From: Clostridia bacterium
Lineage (GTDB): Bacteria; Bacillota_A; Clostridia; Oscillospirales; CAG-272
Length of the DNA stretch: 5,719 nt
Assembly (NCBI GenBank): GCA_017529175.1
Contig: JAFXNX010000178.1
Location: forward strand, 1 to 5,719
Direction: 5' to 3'
Translations under genes and position numbers: made by a program
Notes under the pieces: model-generated
The model's database searches: none
What the model saw: only the letters and a program-made list of their open reading frames with translations
What the model was told of the DNA's origin: nothing
Shown here: positions 4,890 to 5,719 of the stretch, piece by piece
Layout of the letters: the number at the start of each line of letters is the position of its first letter
Position numbering within the stretch: the stretch's first letter is position 1

Positions 4890-5719
4890 ATGAAAACAGC
4901 AAAAATTTTAGTTTCACTTGTTTTATGTATCGTTTTAGCACTTTCCGCAGTTTCGTGCGGTAAGGATGACGGCGGAGATTCAACGCTCAACGTTGATACG
5001 GCGTATGAGCATACCGATACGGGCAAACCGAAGGCAAACGTCGAGACGGAAGATCCTGCCGGCAAAGAGCCGAAGTACATAAATCCTCTGACAGGACTTG
5101 AAGCGTCTGAGGACGCATCCGATAAAAGGCCTCTCGGAGTTATGCTAAACAATATTTACGAAGCGCTTCCGCAGGTCGGGATAGGCGATGCGGATATTCT
5201 CTTCGAGTGTCTTGCCGAAGGCGGTATAACGAGACTCTTCGCGCTCTTCGACAATTATGAGGACCTCGGCGTCATCGGTTCGATCCGTTCGTCAAGACCG
5301 TATTATATCGACTTTGCTCAAATGTTCGACGCGATATACTGTCACGCGGGCGGAAGTGAAGACGCGTATGCGAATATCGCAAATCGAGGTATCAATAATA
5401 TAGACGGCGTAAGAGGCGATCCTCTCGGTGTCTATTACCGCGATGAGGAAAGGATGCAGACTAAGGCTATCGAGCACACTCTTATGACTACCGGCGAAGG
5501 TATAACAAGGACGATAGAGTACTGCAACTACAGAACAGAGCTTCGCGACGGATACGACTATCCGTTCGAGTTTCCCGAATGGGGAGATACTTACGAGCTG
5601 AAAAGCGGCGACGACTGCAAAAAGATCCATTTGCCGATATCCTGGTATCAGACGGTAGATTATGAGTACGATGAAAAAGAGTGTAAGTATTTAAGATATC
5701 AGTATAACGGCGAAAAGCA
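4890..5719 (+). CDS. yerB: DUF3048 (YerB-like) lipoprotein, 3' partial
   Basis: Putative surface lipoprotein of the DUF3048/YerB family; its biochemical function is unknown to me. The frame runs off the right edge after 276 full codons. Residues 1-22 are a lipoprotein signal peptide: MKTAK, a hydrophobic core to about 19, then AVSC with the lipidated cysteine at 23. A low-complexity acidic linker follows (24-60). The family domain begins with YINPLTGLEA (63-72). It continues through KRPLGVMLNNIYEALPQVGI (79-98), ADILFECLAEGGITRLFALF (101-120), GVIGSIRSSRPYYIDFA (127-143) and DAIYCHAGGSEDAY (147-160), all characteristic conserved blocks. A typical protein is about 330-350 residues, so roughly the last fifth to quarter is missing, probably including much of the C-terminal domain. 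A modest AGGA Shine-Dalgarno sequence (4878-4881) precedes the ATG by 8 nt. It is probably cotranscribed with the 106-aa gene and anchored to the outer face of the membrane. Confidence 0.93.
   Translation, partial: MKTAKILVSLVLCIVLALSAVSCGKDDGGDSTLNVDTAYEHTDTGKPKANVETEDPAGKEPKYINPLTGLEASEDASDKRPLGVMLNNIYEALPQVGIGDADILFECLAEGGITRLFALFDNYEDLGVIGSIRSSRPYYIDFAQMFDAIYCHAGGSEDAYANIANRGINNIDGVRGDPLGVYYRDEERMQTKAIEHTLMTTGEGITRTIEYCNYRTELRDGYDYPFEFPEWGDTYELKSGDDCKKIHLPISWYQTVDYEYDEKECKYLRYQYNGEK

Noticed and set aside
5292..5630. A 112-codon minus-strand open frame inside the DUF3048 gene.
   Set aside because: It is fully antisense to conserved DUF3048 blocks and shows no independent evidence of coding.

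Overview
This window carries the 3' part of a sporulation operon, spoIIIAA-AB-AC-AD-AE-AF-AG-AH, followed by a short, separately transcribed unit with a small unrecognised protein and a YerB-type (DUF3048) lipoprotein. A complete spoIIIA gene set is diagnostic of an endospore-forming Firmicute. The lack of accB/accC/nusB/xseA-type neighbours, the short subunits, the cysteine-rich membrane proteins and the mixed base composition suggest an anaerobic member of the class Clostridia, possibly a gut lineage. That taxonomic placement is inference. All genes are on the + strand.

Positions 1-4423 hold the spoIIIA operon. spoIIIAA is cut at its 5' end by the window edge. The genes are packed tightly: gaps of 4, 3 and 1 nt, two 4-nt ATGA overlaps (AD/AE and AE/AF), a near-zero junction at AF/AG, then a 52-53 nt gap before spoIIIAH, which has its own strong ribosome binding site. 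In the established model the eight proteins are made in the mother cell during engulfment. SpoIIIAA is the ATPase. AB, AC, AD, AE and AF are membrane components. AG and AH form ring structures between the two membranes, and AH binds forespore SpoIIQ. Together they form the feeding-tube or channel needed for late forespore gene expression.

Positions 4424-4552 are a non-coding junction with an 11-13 bp hairpin capped by TTCG (probable terminator of spoIIIA) and a near-consensus vegetative promoter (TTGACA, 17 nt, TAAAAT). That promoter should drive the two downstream genes: a 106-aa soluble protein of unknown function (4553-4873) and, 16 nt later, a DUF3048 lipoprotein running off the right edge (4890-5719).

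The most notable observation concerns the start of spoIIIAG. Its reading frame is clearly intact, but it contains no ATG, GTG or TTG between its upstream in-frame stop and a GTG well inside the protein. The best candidate is an ACG codon at 3339 with a well-placed Shine-Dalgarno sequence. An alternative is a TTG start overlapping the spoIIIAF stop, with a -1 shift at an in-register TTTAAAA heptamer. A sequencing or assembly error, or a point mutation, is also possible. I see no mobile element, CRISPR array, tRNA or rRNA, and nothing that looks like an entirely new system.
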